Positions 7,538 to 17,575 are shown, counted from the first letter of the stretch. The stretch is 64,000 bases of DNA from Bacillus sp. SB49 (GCF_000469135.2 NZ_CP048117.1:2207501-2271500), one strand, 5' to 3'. The notes: generated from the letters alone by a model not told the origin. Program-made: numbers and translations.

Positions 7538-9265
7538 TTATTTATTACGTTTATGTTTATCTGCCATAACGAGTAGTTCTTTTGCATGCTCGACTGTCGT
7601 TTCCGTCAATTCTGCGCCGGTAATCATTCGTGAGATTTCATCCGCCTGCTCTTCGTGTGTTAATTCCGAAGCAGCCGTGTGGGTTCGATCATTATCCACG
7701 CGCTTCTCAATCCTAATGTGCGTATCGGCCATTGCAGCTACTTGTGGCAGGTGGGAGATGCAGAGCACTTGGGATCCTTCGGAGATGCCGTATATCTTCT
7801 CAGCAATCGCCTGAGCTACTCTGCCGCTTACACCTGTGTCGACTTCATCGAATATGACGCTCGTTACTCCCTGGTGTCTGGAAAATATCCGCTTTAGTGC
7901 AAGCATTATACGTGACATTTCTCCACCGGAAGCGACTTTATGTAATTCTTTAAGCGGTTCTCCTGGATTTGTGGTAATGAGGAATTTCACAATATCCGTA
8001 CCGTTTGGCATCAGCTGAACCGGCTTACCTTCAAACATTGGATCCTGTTCTTTTCCTTCCTTCATACGGACATCAACCGCAAAAGATGCTTTCTCTAAAT
8101 ATAAATCGCGCAGCTCTTCATGAATGTATTCCCCTAGACGCGAAGCTGCTTCCATTCGTATGTCGTGGATTGCTTTCGCTTCCAATACGGCATCCTGACC
8201 AAGTTCATATATGTCTGATTCCATCTTACTTAAATGAGAGTCTTTGTTCTTAATCTCATCAATTTCTTCCTCAATCTTAGATGCGTATTGAAGCATATCA
8301 TCCACTGTACCACCATATTTTTTCTTCAAACGGTTGAGCTCATTCAACCTTGACTCCATTTGATTCAATCGTTCAGGATCAAATTCCAGTTCAGCCATTT
8401 GACTGCTCAACTGGAAGGTCATTTCTTCGATTAAATAATAAGAATTAGCCAATTCCTCTGATATTTTTGCGATGTTTTCATCGACATCCGCCGTGCTTTC
8501 CAAGGAAGTCATCGCATGACTAAGCCAATCGAGACCCCGCTGTTCACCATAAAGGGAATAATAGGCATCATGAATGCCTTGATAAATCTTCTCATAATTA
8601 AGCAGTTTCTTACGTTCCTCAGCCAGCTCTTCATCCTCTTTAGGTTCCATCTCCGCTTCCTGAAGTTCGCGAAGCTGAAATTCAAGAAGGTCAAGCCGCT
8701 GCGCCATCTCCTGCTCATTCTGACTCAAATCCTTATACCGTTTCCTCAATGTCCTGTACTTATCAAAGACCTTCTGATACTCCTCAAGCGTCGGACGAAT
8801 GCCTTCCCCGGCAAATACATCGAGAAGCTCTATGTGTCGATCAGGGTCCATCAATGACTGTGTTTCATGTTGGCTGTGTATATCAATGAGGGCCTGACCA
8901 AACTCCTTCATAATGCCAAGTGTAACAAGCTTTCCGTTTACGCGACATATGCTCTTTCCCTGATTTGTAATCGTCCTGTTCAAGACAACCATTCCATCAT
9001 CCTGAATGTCCACTCCAAACGCTTCCCCTGTACGGTAAATCGGGTGGTCGCGCTCCACGATAAATAAACCCTCTATTTCCGCCTTTTTCGTTCCATGCCG
9101 GACGAACTCTACAGAGCCTCTTCCGCCTGACAGCAGTTGAATAGCATCGATGATAATCGACTTACCGGCACCGGTCTCTCCAGTTAAAACGGTCAAACCT
9201 TCTTTAAATGTAATGGAAATCTGATCGATAATTGCAAAATCACGAATGGATAATTCCGTTAACAT
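7538..9265 (-). CDS. recN: DNA repair protein RecN
   Basis: RecN is an SMC-like ATPase that gathers broken DNA ends at the start of double-strand-break repair. The 575-residue protein has Walker A GETGAGKS near residue 30, long coiled-coil arms (about 155-370) with a central turn, the ABC signature region GGEMSRIMLA, and Walker B SVIFDEVDTGVSG. Its length is typical. The gene starts 15 bp after argR, and argR-recN is a conserved Bacillus pair, so the two are probably cotranscribed. I see no clear LexA box in front of it. Confidence 0.97.
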   Translation of the reverse strand: MLTELSIRDFAIIDQISITFKEGLTVLTGETGAGKSIIIDAIQLLSGGRGSVEFVRHGTKKAEIEGLFIVERDHPIYRTGEAFGVDIQDDGMVVLNRTITNQGKSICRVNGKLVTLGIMKEFGQALIDIHSQHETQSLMDPDRHIELLDVFAGEGIRPTLEEYQKVFDKYRTLRKRYKDLSQNEQEMAQRLDLLEFQLRELQEAEMEPKEDEELAEERKKLLNYEKIYQGIHDAYYSLYGEQRGLDWLSHAMTSLESTADVDENIAKISEELANSYYLIEEMTFQLSSQMAELEFDPERLNQMESRLNELNRLKKKYGGTVDDMLQYASKIEEEIDEIKNKDSHLSKMESDIYELGQDAVLEAKAIHDIRMEAASRLGEYIHEELRDLYLEKASFAVDVRMKEGKEQDPMFEGKPVQLMPNGTDIVKFLITTNPGEPLKELHKVASGGEMSRIMLALKRIFSRHQGVTSVIFDEVDTGVSGRVAQAIAEKIYGISEGSQVLCISHLPQVAAMADTHIRIEKRVDNDRTHTAASELTHEEQADEISRMITGAELTETTVEHAKELLVMADKHKRNK

Positions 9266-9280
9266 GAAAATACACCTCAG

Positions 9281-9730
9281 TTATAGCATATTTAGCAGCT
9301 GTTCGCTTATCGCCTCTGTCTGCTTCTCACTTCGACAAATAATCAAACACGTATCATCCCCGCATATCGTGCCCATGATCTCGTCCCAATCTAAATTATC
9401 CACCAATGCGCCAATGGCATTCGCATTCCCGGGCAGAGTCTTCAAAATGATGAAGTGACCTGCGCGGTCAATACTGACGAAAGCATCCATCATAAGTCTT
9501 TTCAGCTTTTCCAACGGGTTGAACCGCTGATCGGCAGGCAGGCTGTATTTATAACGACCATCCATCATAGGAACTTTGACAAGGTGCAGTTCTTTTATAT
9601 CACGGGATACCGTTGCTTGTGTGACGTTGTACCCCATTCCCTTTAAACGATCCACCAGTTCATCCTGCGTTTCAATATCGTCGTTTGTAATCAATTCCCT
9701 GATTTTGATATGACGTTGTCCTTTATTCAT
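9281..9730 (-). CDS. argR: Arginine repressor ArgR/AhrC
   Basis: ArgR represses arginine synthesis and activates its catabolism as an arginine-bound hexamer. The 149-residue protein has an N-terminal winged helix ([12 protein letters not shown] as recognition region) and a C-terminal arginine-binding and oligomerisation domain with the diagnostic [13 protein letters not shown]. The ATG at 9730 gives the N-terminus [12 protein letters not shown] shared with B. subtilis AhrC and is preceded by GGAGG with 6-base spacing. An upstream in-frame start at 9748 would add six residues and has no binding site. Confidence 0.97.
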   Translation of the reverse strand: MNKGQRHIKIRELITNDDIETQDELVDRLKGMGYNVTQATVSRDIKELHLVKVPMMDGRYKYSLPADQRFNPLEKLKRLMMDAFVSIDRAGHFIILKTLPGNANAIGALVDNLDWDEIMGTICGDDTCLIICRSEKQTEAISEQLLNML

Positions 9731-9761
9731 GACCATCCTCCATTTCAAGTCCTTCCATAAG

Positions 9762-9787
9762 AAAAGGGCCGAAGCTCAGCCCTTTTT
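9762..9787 (-). terminator. Short terminator or attenuator between the TlyA-type gene and argR
   Basis: AAAAGGGC (9762-9769) pairs with GCCCTTTT (9779-9786). On the minus strand the stem is followed by TTTTC, a short T run, so read-through into argR is possible. Confidence 0.6.
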
Positions 9788-9792
9788 ATACA

Positions 9793-10617
9793 TTATGCGT
9801 TTTTGCCGTGCGCATCATGCGCTTCCTTGACAACTGCCTGAACATCGACATTATTGTTAATAACCGCTTGCCCCTGCTCCGTCAGACGAAGATGAACAAG
9901 AAATTCAATGTTTCCGTCTCCCCCGGTGATCGGAGAATACGTGAGTCCATAAACAGAATATCCGTACTTTGTAGCAAAATCAAGGATTGTTTCAACGACT
10001 TGACCATGAATGGCGGGATCTCTGACGATGCCCTTTTTCCCTACTTGTTCTCTCCCTGCTTCAAACTGGGGTTTGATAAGAGCTACGACATCGCCGCCCT
10101 TTTCTAAAATATCCGCCAGTACCGGCAGGATGATTCGAAGGGATATGAATGATACATCAATGGAAGCAAATTGAGGGGTGCCGTAGGACAAGTCCTCGGA
10201 CGTCATGTAACGGAAGTTGGTTCGTTCCATAACAACGACCTGGTCGTTGTTACGAAGCTTCCAATCCAACTGATTGTAACCGACGTCGACGGCATAACTC
10301 ATTTTCACACCGTTCTGTAGACCGCAATCGGTAAATCCTCCGGTGGAAGAGCCGATATCGATCATAACTTTGTCTCTAACTGACAAATCAAACACTTTCA
10401 AGGCTTTTTCCAGCTTCAGTCCTCCACGACTTACGTAAGGAATGGCTTTTCCCTTAACCGTCAGTTCCAGGTCTTCCTCCACCTTTTGGCCAGGCTTATC
10501 TAAACGGTTCTGCTCGTGAAAGACGAGACCGGCCATGATGGTGCGCTTGGCTTTCTCCCTCGTCTCCACGTAGCCTTTTTCAACTAACAAAACATCTAAT
10601 CGTACTTTTCTGCCCAT
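9793..10617 (-). CDS. yqxC: TlyA family rRNA (cytidine-2'-O)-methyltransferase
   Basis: TlyA proteins 2'-O-methylate cytidines in rRNA; the family was formerly called haemolysin A. The 274-residue protein has an N-terminal S4 RNA-binding domain (about 1-65, starting RLDVLLVEKGY) and an FtsJ-type methyltransferase domain with the SAM motif DIGSSTGGFTDCGLQ near residue 90 and the catalytic lysine context ALIKPQFE. It starts 7 bp after dxs ends and precedes argR and recN, the order also found in B. subtilis. The exact rRNA target in this organism is not known. Confidence 0.92.
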   Translation of the reverse strand: MGRKVRLDVLLVEKGYVETREKAKRTIMAGLVFHEQNRLDKPGQKVEEDLELTVKGKAIPYVSRGGLKLEKALKVFDLSVRDKVMIDIGSSTGGFTDCGLQNGVKMSYAVDVGYNQLDWKLRNNDQVVVMERTNFRYMTSEDLSYGTPQFASIDVSFISLRIILPVLADILEKGGDVVALIKPQFEAGREQVGKKGIVRDPAIHGQVVETILDFATKYGYSVYGLTYSPITGGDGNIEFLVHLRLTEQGQAVINNNVDVQAVVKEAHDAHGKNA

Positions 10618-10624
10618 ATCTTAG

Positions 10625-12517
10625 TTATGCCCTTTGCTGTTTAGTTGGGACCAATTCTTTTAGATTCTTGACGAGCGCATCCTCCGTCAATCCAATCTCT
10701 TCCCATAATTGACTTACACTTCCGTGTTCAATAAAACGGTCCGGAATTCCCATACGCTTCACAAATTGTCCGTTATACCCATTCTCTTCGGAAAATTCCA
10801 GGATGCTTGCTCCGAAACCGCCCTGAAGAACAGCTTCTTCGACTGTAATAATAGGTAGACCTTCCTTCATAATGTCATGGAGCATCGCATCATCAAGCGG
10901 TTTGATGAATCGGGCGTTGACAACCCGGACAGAGCGTCCTTCCTTCTCCATACGCCTGCTTGCTTCCAGAGCCATATCGATCGTAGTTCCGAAGGTGAGT
11001 ATAACAGCATCTTTACCTTCTTTAAGAACGTCCCAACTGCCGATCGGTATCGTCTTCTGAACACGATCCACTTCCACACCTTTTGCATTTCCACGTGGAT
11101 AGCGGATGGCAAACGGACCATCATCATAAGACGCGGCCGTATGAACGAGGTGCTGCGCCTCATTTTCGTCTTTAGGCATAGTAATGATCATATTCGGAAT
11201 GGAACGTAGAAACGCGACATCGAATACTCCCTGGTGTGTTTCTCCATCCGCACCGACAAGCCCGGCACGATCGATTCCAAGGATGACATTCAGTTTCATA
11301 CGGGCGATGTCATGGATCACCTGGTCGTAACTGCGTTGAAGGAATGTCGAGTAAATAGCCAAAAACGGCTTCATCCCCTGAGTTGCCAGCCCCGCAGACA
11401 GCGTGGTCGCATGTTGTTCTGCGATACCTACATCATAGAGCCTGTCCGGAAACTCCTCGCCGAATTTTTCAAGCTTGGAACCGAGAATCATTGCTGGTGT
11501 GACTGCAACAATACGATCATCTTTTCTTGCTTCCACCCGCAGAGCTTCACTGATGACCGAGCTCCATGCTGGAGGGGCATCTACAGGCTTGATTTTCTCC
11601 CCGGACTCGATCTTGTAAGGGCCCACGCCATGCCATTTGTCTTTCACATCATTCTCAGCCGGATGATAGCCTTTACCTTTTTGGGTCATGACATGGACGA
11701 TGACAGGACCATCTGTTTTCTTCGCATATTTGAGATTTTCGATAAGGTCGTCGAAATCATGCCCGTCCACAGGACCAAAATAAGTAAATCCCAGTTCCTC
11801 AAAAAACATGCCGGGAACGACGAAATATTTCATGCTGTCTTTCAATCGTTCAGCGACTTGGGCAATCTTACCGCCGACGGCTGGGATCTTCTTCATGATC
11901 CACTCTAAGTCGTCTTTTGCACGGTTATATTTCCCGGCACTTCTCATTCGAGCAAGTGCCCCGTGCAGCGCACCGACGTTTTTGGCGATGGACATTTCGT
12001 TATCATTTAAGATGACGGTTACATTCTTCTTCTCATCCCCTATATGGTTCAGCGCTTCCAAGGCCATTCCCCCTGTAAGGGCGCCGTCTCCAATAATCGG
12101 AAGGATCGAATGGTTTTCTTTTTTAAGGTCCCTTGCGATCGCCATTCCCATGGCTGCGGAAAGAGACGTGGAGCTGTGTCCCGTTTCCCAGACATCGTGT
12201 TCGCTCTCATCCCGCTTAGGGAATCCGCACAGACCTTTATATTGGCGAAGCGAGCCGAATTGGTCTGCTCTCCCTGTCAGGATTTTATGGATATAGGACT
12301 GGTGTCCGACGTCCCACAGCAGGCGGTCTTCCGGACTGTTGTACACTTTATGCAAAGCAAGCGTCAGTTCGACTACGCCGAGGTTAGCCCCCAGGTGCCC
12401 TCCTGTCGCTGCCAGATTTTCAATAAGGAATTGTCTTGTTTCCTGCGCTAGTACTTCTAGCTGCTTTGTATTCATTTCCTTTAGAAAGGAAGGATTTTTG
12501 ATTTTACACAGATCCAT
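10625..12517 (-). CDS. dxs: 1-deoxy-D-xylulose-5-phosphate synthase
   Basis: Dxs condenses pyruvate and glyceraldehyde 3-phosphate in a thiamine-diphosphate reaction that opens the MEP isoprenoid pathway. At 630 residues it is full length. Visible motifs are [13 protein letters not shown] (substrate and TPP histidines), [16 protein letters not shown] (GDG...N TPP and Mg site), and the pyrimidine-domain [15 protein letters not shown] with the catalytic glutamate. It lies 18 bp after the small membrane-protein gene oapA and in the same direction as ispA, so isoprenoid supply and the OLE RNA share a transcription unit. An AAGGGGG site precedes the ATG. Confidence 0.97.
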   Translation of the reverse strand: MDLCKIKNPSFLKEMNTKQLEVLAQETRQFLIENLAATGGHLGANLGVVELTLALHKVYNSPEDRLLWDVGHQSYIHKILTGRADQFGSLRQYKGLCGFPKRDESEHDVWETGHSSTSLSAAMGMAIARDLKKENHSILPIIGDGALTGGMALEALNHIGDEKKNVTVILNDNEMSIAKNVGALHGALARMRSAGKYNRAKDDLEWIMKKIPAVGGKIAQVAERLKDSMKYFVVPGMFFEELGFTYFGPVDGHDFDDLIENLKYAKKTDGPVIVHVMTQKGKGYHPAENDVKDKWHGVGPYKIESGEKIKPVDAPPAWSSVISEALRVEARKDDRIVAVTPAMILGSKLEKFGEEFPDRLYDVGIAEQHATTLSAGLATQGMKPFLAIYSTFLQRSYDQVIHDIARMKLNVILGIDRAGLVGADGETHQGVFDVAFLRSIPNMIITMPKDENEAQHLVHTAASYDDGPFAIRYPRGNAKGVEVDRVQKTIPIGSWDVLKEGKDAVILTFGTTIDMALEASRRMEKEGRSVRVVNARFIKPLDDAMLHDIMKEGLPIITVEEAVLQGGFGASILEFSEENGYNGQFVKRMGIPDRFIEHGSVSQLWEEIGLTEDALVKNLKELVPTKQQRA

Positions 12518-12535
12518 AAATGGACCCCCTTGTAT

Positions 12536-13135
12536 TTATCTTGATTTTTTTGCGGATGCCGCCGTTCCTGTTACTATTTTTACTTTCAGACGCTTTTCTA
12601 ACCATGCAATTACTTTTGCGGCTGTAAAGATAATCTTCGTGGAAGAGTGAATAGCAAAGGATTTCCCTAAAGCCTTCCCTCCGACCGTAAGCGCAGCGAC
12701 AATACTTGTCAGTGTGACAGAGATGACGATCTGCACGGTCGAACCTTCATTGTAGCCGAAGGAGTTGGCGAGTTGGATGACGACAACAGCAGATGCTGTT
12801 CCGCTGACTATACCAGATATATCCCCTATTACGTCGTTACAGAAACTAGCGAATCGATCCGCGTTTCTCACGATGACAATAGCTTCTTTCGCACCTGGGA
12901 CCTTTTCAGAGGCCATGGCATGAAACGGGGTTTCATCTGCAGCAGTGGCTGCTATGCCCAGCATATCGAAAACGACACCAATCAATACGATGATCAATAC
13001 AATGACGAGGCCGAAGATCCATATGACACCACTTAACACGGAAGAAGATATAACTGAAAAAATAGCCGCTAACACGAATGTGATAACGGCAATACTCAAA
13101 CTAAATTGTACGGCTCTTTTAAATTTATTGTCCAT
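12536..13135 (-). CDS. oapA: OapA-like OLE-RNA-associated membrane protein
   Basis: This 199-residue protein has about four hydrophobic segments (roughly 12-35, 37-62, 110-130, 135-155) and a very basic C-terminal tail ending in KSR. It lies immediately downstream of a long structured non-coding RNA and before dxs. That is the position of the OLE-associated protein OapA in Bacillus halodurans, which binds OLE RNA and carries it to the membrane. Automated annotation often labels such proteins as CorB-like Mg/Co transporters. The identification rests on position, size and topology; the basic tail fits RNA binding. Confidence 0.82.
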   Translation of the reverse strand: MDNKFKRAVQFSLSIAVITFVLAAIFSVISSSVLSGVIWIFGLVIVLIIVLIGVVFDMLGIAATAADETPFHAMASEKVPGAKEAIVIVRNADRFASFCNDVIGDISGIVSGTASAVVVIQLANSFGYNEGSTVQIVISVTLTSIVAALTVGGKALGKSFAIHSSTKIIFTAAKVIAWLEKRLKVKIVTGTAASAKKSR

Positions 13136-13204
13136 TCTATACCTCTATATATTAGAATTACATTTCATATGTAGGAAAGGAATGGTCATGAAACAGGTAA
13201 AAAT

Positions 13205-13790
13205 TGCGGCTTAGGTCTAGTAGGTTTTCCCAACTGAGTACCGAGTGTCACCACTCTGGCGGTTCCCCATTAAACTCAGCTCAGCTCCGTCTCCGAAAAC
13301 TGGACTAGATTGCCACTCAGTCCGCACTATAATTCCTGTTCCATGTCCATAAACGAACAGCCTAGGGGATTTCCCCGACAGCCTTTAGCCGTTCCTTAGC
13401 CTCTTTTGCAGTCATGATTTCATATAGTTTACGCATCAGCACCTCAGTGGCCATCTGAAGATGAACTGACATTCATGCTATAATCCCCTCAAACACCACT
13501 CAAGGCAGGCTACGCTGCGCACATAGAGACTACTCCATATGCTGCAGGTTCATACCCCATTTCATAACGGCATCTGGCTCAGATGCCATCACAAGAATGG
13601 GCCTCCGCGGAAGCAGGGTCAACGCCCACATGCCTTTGTGGATCGCCCTGCGACCTTAACTCCCAGCATCGACCCAAGGCTGGGCGCCTCAAGCCAACAC
13701 AAGGAACTTCATCGATGTGCCCTTCGGCGGATTTTTAGGCCCGCCTTCAGGAACGGAGGGCCGACTAGGATACTGCACCATTCCTTTATA
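13205..13790 (-). ncRNA. OLE RNA (ornate, large, extremophilic)
   Basis: The gap between ispA and oapA has no credible reading frame but is GC-rich and full of stems. On the minus strand GGCATCTG (13587-13580) and CAGATGCC (13576-13569) form a perfect hairpin, AGTG-GTGA-CACT (13255-13244) is a stem with a GNRA loop, and GGGGAAATCCCC forms another. ACTGAGT and ACTCAGT segments near 13312 and 13232 can pair. CTAGT at 13768-13764 can pair with ACTAG at 13221-13217 to close about 550 nt. Size, location in the isoprenoid operon and the adjacent OapA-like gene match OLE RNA of B. halodurans and relatives. Exact ends are estimates. Confidence 0.85.
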
Positions 13791-13842
13791 TAAATCAAAT
13801 ATACCATAGAATGATCAGCCGCTCAATCGAAAACATCCGGGA

Positions 13843-14721
13843 TCAATGGTCACGATCACTTAAGTACTCGATCAGTTGGGATAGAAACGTCCCTTCCACT
13901 CCGGCGTCTTTAAGTGCCTGTTTTGCTATACCGACATATTGCTCCTTCTGCTCCACGGCACCTTCGAGGCCAAGAAGTTGAGGGTAGGTGCTTTTATGAT
14001 TGCCTTCATCGCTTCCTGTCGGCTTTCCAATGACGGCTGCGTCTCCCGTTACGTCCAGGATATCGTCCTGAATTTGGAAAATAAGACCGAGTGCATCCGC
14101 CATTTTCTCCATGGCTGCACTTGCTTCGGAGGAAGCTCCTCCTAAATAAGCACCTGCCATGACAGAAAAACGGAGAAGCTGTCCCGTCTTATTTCTATGG
14201 ATACTTTCAAGCTCATCCAGCGTAATTTGTTTATTTTCACTGAGCATGTCCTGCATTTGTCCCTCGACCATGCCGGTGGCTCCACTTGCTTTTGCCAGTT
14301 CTTTAATCAGATACACACGCTCTCGATCGGAAAGCGCAGGATCTTCTGCAACGATCCGGGAGCTCATCGTAAGCAGTGCATCCCCTGCAAGAATCGCTGT
14401 CGCCTCGTCAAATTGTTTGTGATTGGTAGGCTGACCTCGACGCACATCATCATCATCCATTGCCGGAAGGTCATCGTGGATTAAAGAGTAGGTATGGATC
14501 ATTTCCAGGCTCGACGATACTCCCAATGTTTTTGTTTCTTCTACTCCAAACGCCTCGGCTGTCGCCATAAGCAGAATCGGCCGCAGTCGCTTCCCTCCTG
14601 CTCTTAACGAATACAGCATGGCATCCTGCAGCCTCCCGGGAGTCGAGTATTCGCGCAGGTACATATCCAAATAGTCATTGATTGTCTCACGTTTATCGCT
14701 GAGGTAATCCATTAATGCCAC
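13843..14721 (-). CDS. ispA: Farnesyl diphosphate synthase / polyprenyl synthetase
   Basis: It joins isopentenyl diphosphate to dimethylallyl and geranyl diphosphate to make farnesyl diphosphate. The 292-residue protein shows the first aspartate-rich motif DDLPAMDDDD (near residue 84), the second motif FQIQDDILD (near 214), and the RAGGKRLRP substrate-binding segment. The GTG at 14721 follows GGAGG with suitable spacing. It is 3 bp from xseB and 52 bp before the start of the OLE RNA region; ispA-OLE-oapA-dxs is the OLE locus order reported for B. halodurans. Confidence 0.96.
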   Translation of the reverse strand: MALMDYLSDKRETINDYLDMYLREYSTPGRLQDAMLYSLRAGGKRLRPILLMATAEAFGVEETKTLGVSSSLEMIHTYSLIHDDLPAMDDDDVRRGQPTNHKQFDEATAILAGDALLTMSSRIVAEDPALSDRERVYLIKELAKASGATGMVEGQMQDMLSENKQITLDELESIHRNKTGQLLRFSVMAGAYLGGASSEASAAMEKMADALGLIFQIQDDILDVTGDAAVIGKPTGSDEGNHKSTYPQLLGLEGAVEQKEQYVGIAKQALKDAGVEGTFLSQLIEYLSDRDH

Positions 14722-14724
14722 GGT

Positions 14725-14961
14725 TTATTCTTCCTCCTGGACGGAGAATGGTACAAATTCGCCATGCTCATTCATTATTTTCTGCATCTGCTCTTCCACA
14801 TTGCCCAATTTCTCGCTGCATAATTTAGAAAGCTTCATACCATCCTGATAATATTGGATAGCTTTCTCCAGAGGGACCTCCCCCGTCTCCAATTTCTCTA
14901 CAATGCCTTCTAACTGGTCCATCGCTTCTTCGAAACTGAGTTCATCTTTCTTCTCGGTCAT
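14725..14961 (-). CDS. xseB: Exodeoxyribonuclease VII small subunit
   Basis: XseB is the short helical subunit that assembles in several copies on XseA to form exonuclease VII, which degrades single-stranded DNA from both ends. The 78-residue acidic protein shows the family pattern [20 protein letters not shown] followed by [18 protein letters not shown]. Its ATG overlaps the TGA of xseA (ATGA at 14958-14961), so synthesis is translationally coupled to the large subunit. Confidence 0.95.
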   Translation of the reverse strand: MTEKKDELSFEEAMDQLEGIVEKLETGEVPLEKAIQYYQDGMKLSKLCSEKLGNVEEQMQKIMNEHGEFVPFSVQEEE

Positions 14962-16304
14962 TTTTCATCCTCCTTCACAGCGGTTACGTGACAATTAATG
15001 CTTCCATCCTGCACCTTAAGCGAGATTGCTTCCCCTTCTTTGACTTCAGAAGTCTTTTTTATGACCCCGCCCTGGTCGTTGAACGGGATCGCATATCCGC
15101 GTTTCATGATTTCCAGCGGGTTCAGGAGCGTCAACTTGTCTATGTGATTGTGGAAACGATCTTTTTTCGTTTTAATGATCTGATCCATTCTGGTGTTCAA
15201 CTGTTTTTCTGTCCGTTGGAGAGCTCGGGACCCGTCTCTGATTTTCATTTCCGGTCCCTGTTGACGGAGTCTCCTCGTCAAGGAAGTCCACCGCTCCAGC
15301 GTCTGTGTCTTGTTCTGTTCAATCCTGCGCGTCAATCGTTCGAGCATCCTGTCAAGATCCTGCTCCTTCTGTCTGAGCAGTTGTTCCGGATACTTAAAGG
15401 CATAGGATTTCTTAATGCGTTGAAGCCTTTGTAGAGACTCATCTTTCTTGACGATCATGGATCGATTCAAGCGGCGCTGCCGTCCTTGAACGGTCTCTCT
15501 CAGTTCTACAATCGACGGAACAGCTAATTCCGCTGCGCCTGTCGGAGTCGCAGCCCGGACGTCTGCCACGAAATCCGCAATGGTGGTATCCGTTTCGTGA
15601 CCGACGGCAGAAATAACAGGGATCCGGGAATCAGCAATTTCTCTCGCGACCTGCTCTTCATTAAATCCCCACAAATCTTCAATCGAACCCCCGCCCCTGC
15701 CGACAATCAACACGTCGCAGTCGAGGTGTTCGTTTGCATAACGGACTGCCTGAGCGACAGAGTCTGCCGCTCTCTCGCCCTGAACAAGAACGGGAAGAAT
15801 AGAGACAGGAACAATTGGGTAACGCCTCTTTATTGTCGTCAAGATGTCTCTTACAGCTGCTCCGGTTGGAGAAGTAATGACACCGATATGTTTCGGATAT
15901 GTAGGCAGAGGCTTTTTTCTCTCTACATCGAATAAGCCCTCTTTTTCCAATTTCTCCTTCAATTGTTCAAATGCAAAATACAAAGCTCCAATTCCGTCCG
16001 GCTGCATTTCCTTGATATACAATTGATACTGCCCCATCGGTTCATAGACGTTAATTTCACCTTTAACAAGTACGTTCATCCCATTTTCCGGAACGAACTT
16101 TAACGACCGGTTGCTGCCGGCGAACATGACTGCCTGAATACGCGCCTGTTCATCTTTCAGGGAAAGATACATGTGGCCGCGGCTGTGGTGCTTAAAATTA
16201 GAGATTTCCCCCCGCAGCCATACGGTTTTCAGATGAGGATCTCCCGACAGCTTCCGCTTAATGTACTTCGTAAGTGCCGTAACCGTTAAATATTGATCGC
16301 TCAC
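14958..16304 (-). CDS. xseA: Exodeoxyribonuclease VII large subunit
   Basis: XseA is the catalytic subunit of exonuclease VII. The 448-residue protein has an N-terminal OB fold (about 5-100) followed by the XseA catalytic domain, seen in [18 protein letters not shown], the glycine-rich [12 protein letters not shown], and [17 protein letters not shown] with the conserved H and D residues. A long coiled coil occupies about 270-400. The GTG at 16304 follows AAGGGGA. It lies 12 bp after folD ends. Confidence 0.97.
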   Translation of the reverse strand: MSDQYLTVTALTKYIKRKLSGDPHLKTVWLRGEISNFKHHSRGHMYLSLKDEQARIQAVMFAGSNRSLKFVPENGMNVLVKGEINVYEPMGQYQLYIKEMQPDGIGALYFAFEQLKEKLEKEGLFDVERKKPLPTYPKHIGVITSPTGAAVRDILTTIKRRYPIVPVSILPVLVQGERAADSVAQAVRYANEHLDCDVLIVGRGGGSIEDLWGFNEEQVAREIADSRIPVISAVGHETDTTIADFVADVRAATPTGAAELAVPSIVELRETVQGRQRRLNRSMIVKKDESLQRLQRIKKSYAFKYPEQLLRQKEQDLDRMLERLTRRIEQNKTQTLERWTSLTRRLRQQGPEMKIRDGSRALQRTEKQLNTRMDQIIKTKKDRFHNHIDKLTLLNPLEIMKRGYAIPFNDQGGVIKKTSEVKEGEAISLKVQDGSINCHVTAVKEDEK

Positions 16305-16316
16305 AGTAAAATCCCC

Positions 16317-17174
16317 TTATTGATCGTAGTGATGGATGCGCTTGGCCGCTTTAATTGTATTATGGAGAAGCATAGTGATCGTCATAGGGCCGACTCCTTT
16401 TGGTACAGGAGTAATGTGGGAGGCTACTTCAAGAGCGGATTCGAAATCAACATCTCCTGTCAATTTCCCGTCCACACGGTTCACACCGACATCAATAACG
16501 ACAGCACCTTGTTTAATATCATCCCCGGACACAAGAGAAGCTTTCCCAGCTGCTACGATGAGTATATCTGCTTGTTTCGTATGATAGCGTAAATCTTTTG
16601 TCCGTGAATGGCAGTGGGTCACGGTCGCGTTTTTATTAAGAAGGAGCTGGCCCACCGGCTTGCCGACGAGGTTACTTCTCCCGACGATAACGACGTGCTT
16701 CCCTTCCAAATCAATGTTTGCTCGTTCAAGCATGACAACAATTCCATAAGGGGTGCATGGGAAAAAGGTGTCTTGACCAGTCATCATTTTCCCAACATTT
16801 GAAGGGTGGAATCCATCGACATCTTTTTCAGGAGCAATAGCTTCGATGATCTTCTGATCTGAAATATGGTCAGGAACCGGCAGTTGAACGAGGATCCCAT
16901 GAACCGTTTCATCGTGATTCAGACGATCGATCAGGGACAGGAGTTCCTCCTCTGTCGTTTCTTCCGGAAGCTCAATCAAATCAGAATCCAGACCGACTTT
17001 CTCTGAAGCGCGCTGCTTCCCTTTGACATAGGACATGGATGCAGGGTCTTCCCCGATTATGACAACAACCAATTTAGGATGAATCCGGCTTTCGTTTAAA
17101 GTACGTACTTCTTCTTTCATTTCCTGACGTAATTCTTCCGCTAACTGATTACCGTAAATAATTTCTGCTGACAT
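16317..17174 (-). CDS. folD: Methylenetetrahydrofolate dehydrogenase / cyclohydrolase
   Basis: FolD interconverts 5,10-methylene-, methenyl- and 10-formyl-tetrahydrofolate and so feeds purine and formyl-Met synthesis. The 285-residue protein has the catalytic SYVKGKQRASEKVG segment with the essential lysine, the substrate motif GILVQLPVPDH, the QDTFFPCTPYG segment, and the NADP motif VGRSNLVGKP. The ATG at 17174 follows AAGGGGGAA. It lies between nusB and xseA, as in B. subtilis. Confidence 0.97.
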   Translation of the reverse strand: MSAEIIYGNQLAEELRQEMKEEVRTLNESRIHPKLVVVIIGEDPASMSYVKGKQRASEKVGLDSDLIELPEETTEEELLSLIDRLNHDETVHGILVQLPVPDHISDQKIIEAIAPEKDVDGFHPSNVGKMMTGQDTFFPCTPYGIVVMLERANIDLEGKHVVIVGRSNLVGKPVGQLLLNKNATVTHCHSRTKDLRYHTKQADILIVAAGKASLVSGDDIKQGAVVIDVGVNRVDGKLTGDVDFESALEVASHITPVPKGVGPMTITMLLHNTIKAAKRIHHYDQ

Positions 17175-17197
17175 TTTCCCATTCCCCCTTGTTTGTG

Positions 17198-17575
17198 TTA
17201 AACCATTTTCGATAGAACGCCGTTGACAAACTTACCTGAATCTTCTTCACCGAAGATTTTAGCAAGCTCAATGGCTTCGTTGATAGCGACCTGAGTCGGC
17301 ACATCTTCCTTGTAGCGCATTTCGTAGGCTGCCATTCTGAGTACCGTCTTTTCCACTTTTGGAAGACGCGGCAGTGTCCAGTTATCCAAATGCTCAGAGA
17401 TCCATCCGTCCAGCTCGTCCCTGTTCTTCATAACACCGTGCACCAGGTCATGAAGGAAGGGGTCTACTTCCTGATCTTCGATTACGTGCCGGATCGCCTC
17501 ATCGGTATCGATTTCACTCGTAATCGTTTGGAAAAGCGCCTGAAAGGCTTTTTCGCGTGCTGTGCGTCGTTTCAT
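17198..17575 (-). CDS. nusB: Transcription antitermination factor NusB
   Basis: NusB with S10 (NusE) binds boxA RNA and supports rRNA antitermination. The 125-residue all-helical protein begins MKRRTAREKAFQALFQ and carries EKTVLRMAAYEM and the C-terminal VAINEAIELAKIFGEEDSGKFVNGVL signature region, split here by ordinary linker residues. The ATG at 17575 is used because the one at 17581 overlaps the AAAGGAG binding site. The gene lies 159 bp from yqhY and 23 bp before folD. Confidence 0.96.
   Translation of the reverse strand: MKRRTAREKAFQALFQTITSEIDTDEAIRHVIEDQEVDPFLHDLVHGVMKNRDELDGWISEHLDNWTLPRLPKVEKTVLRMAAYEMRYKEDVPTQVAINEAIELAKIFGEEDSGKFVNGVLSKMV

Noticed and set aside
13569-13587. Perfect hairpin read as a terminator of ispA
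   Set aside because: No T tract follows on the minus strand and it lies among many other stems of the OLE RNA, so it is an internal helix.
13539-13793. 84-codon frame on the plus strand between ispA and oapA
   Set aside because: It is antisense to the structured OLE-type RNA, has no ribosome binding site, and its translation is rich in His, Pro and Arg without a recognisable fold.
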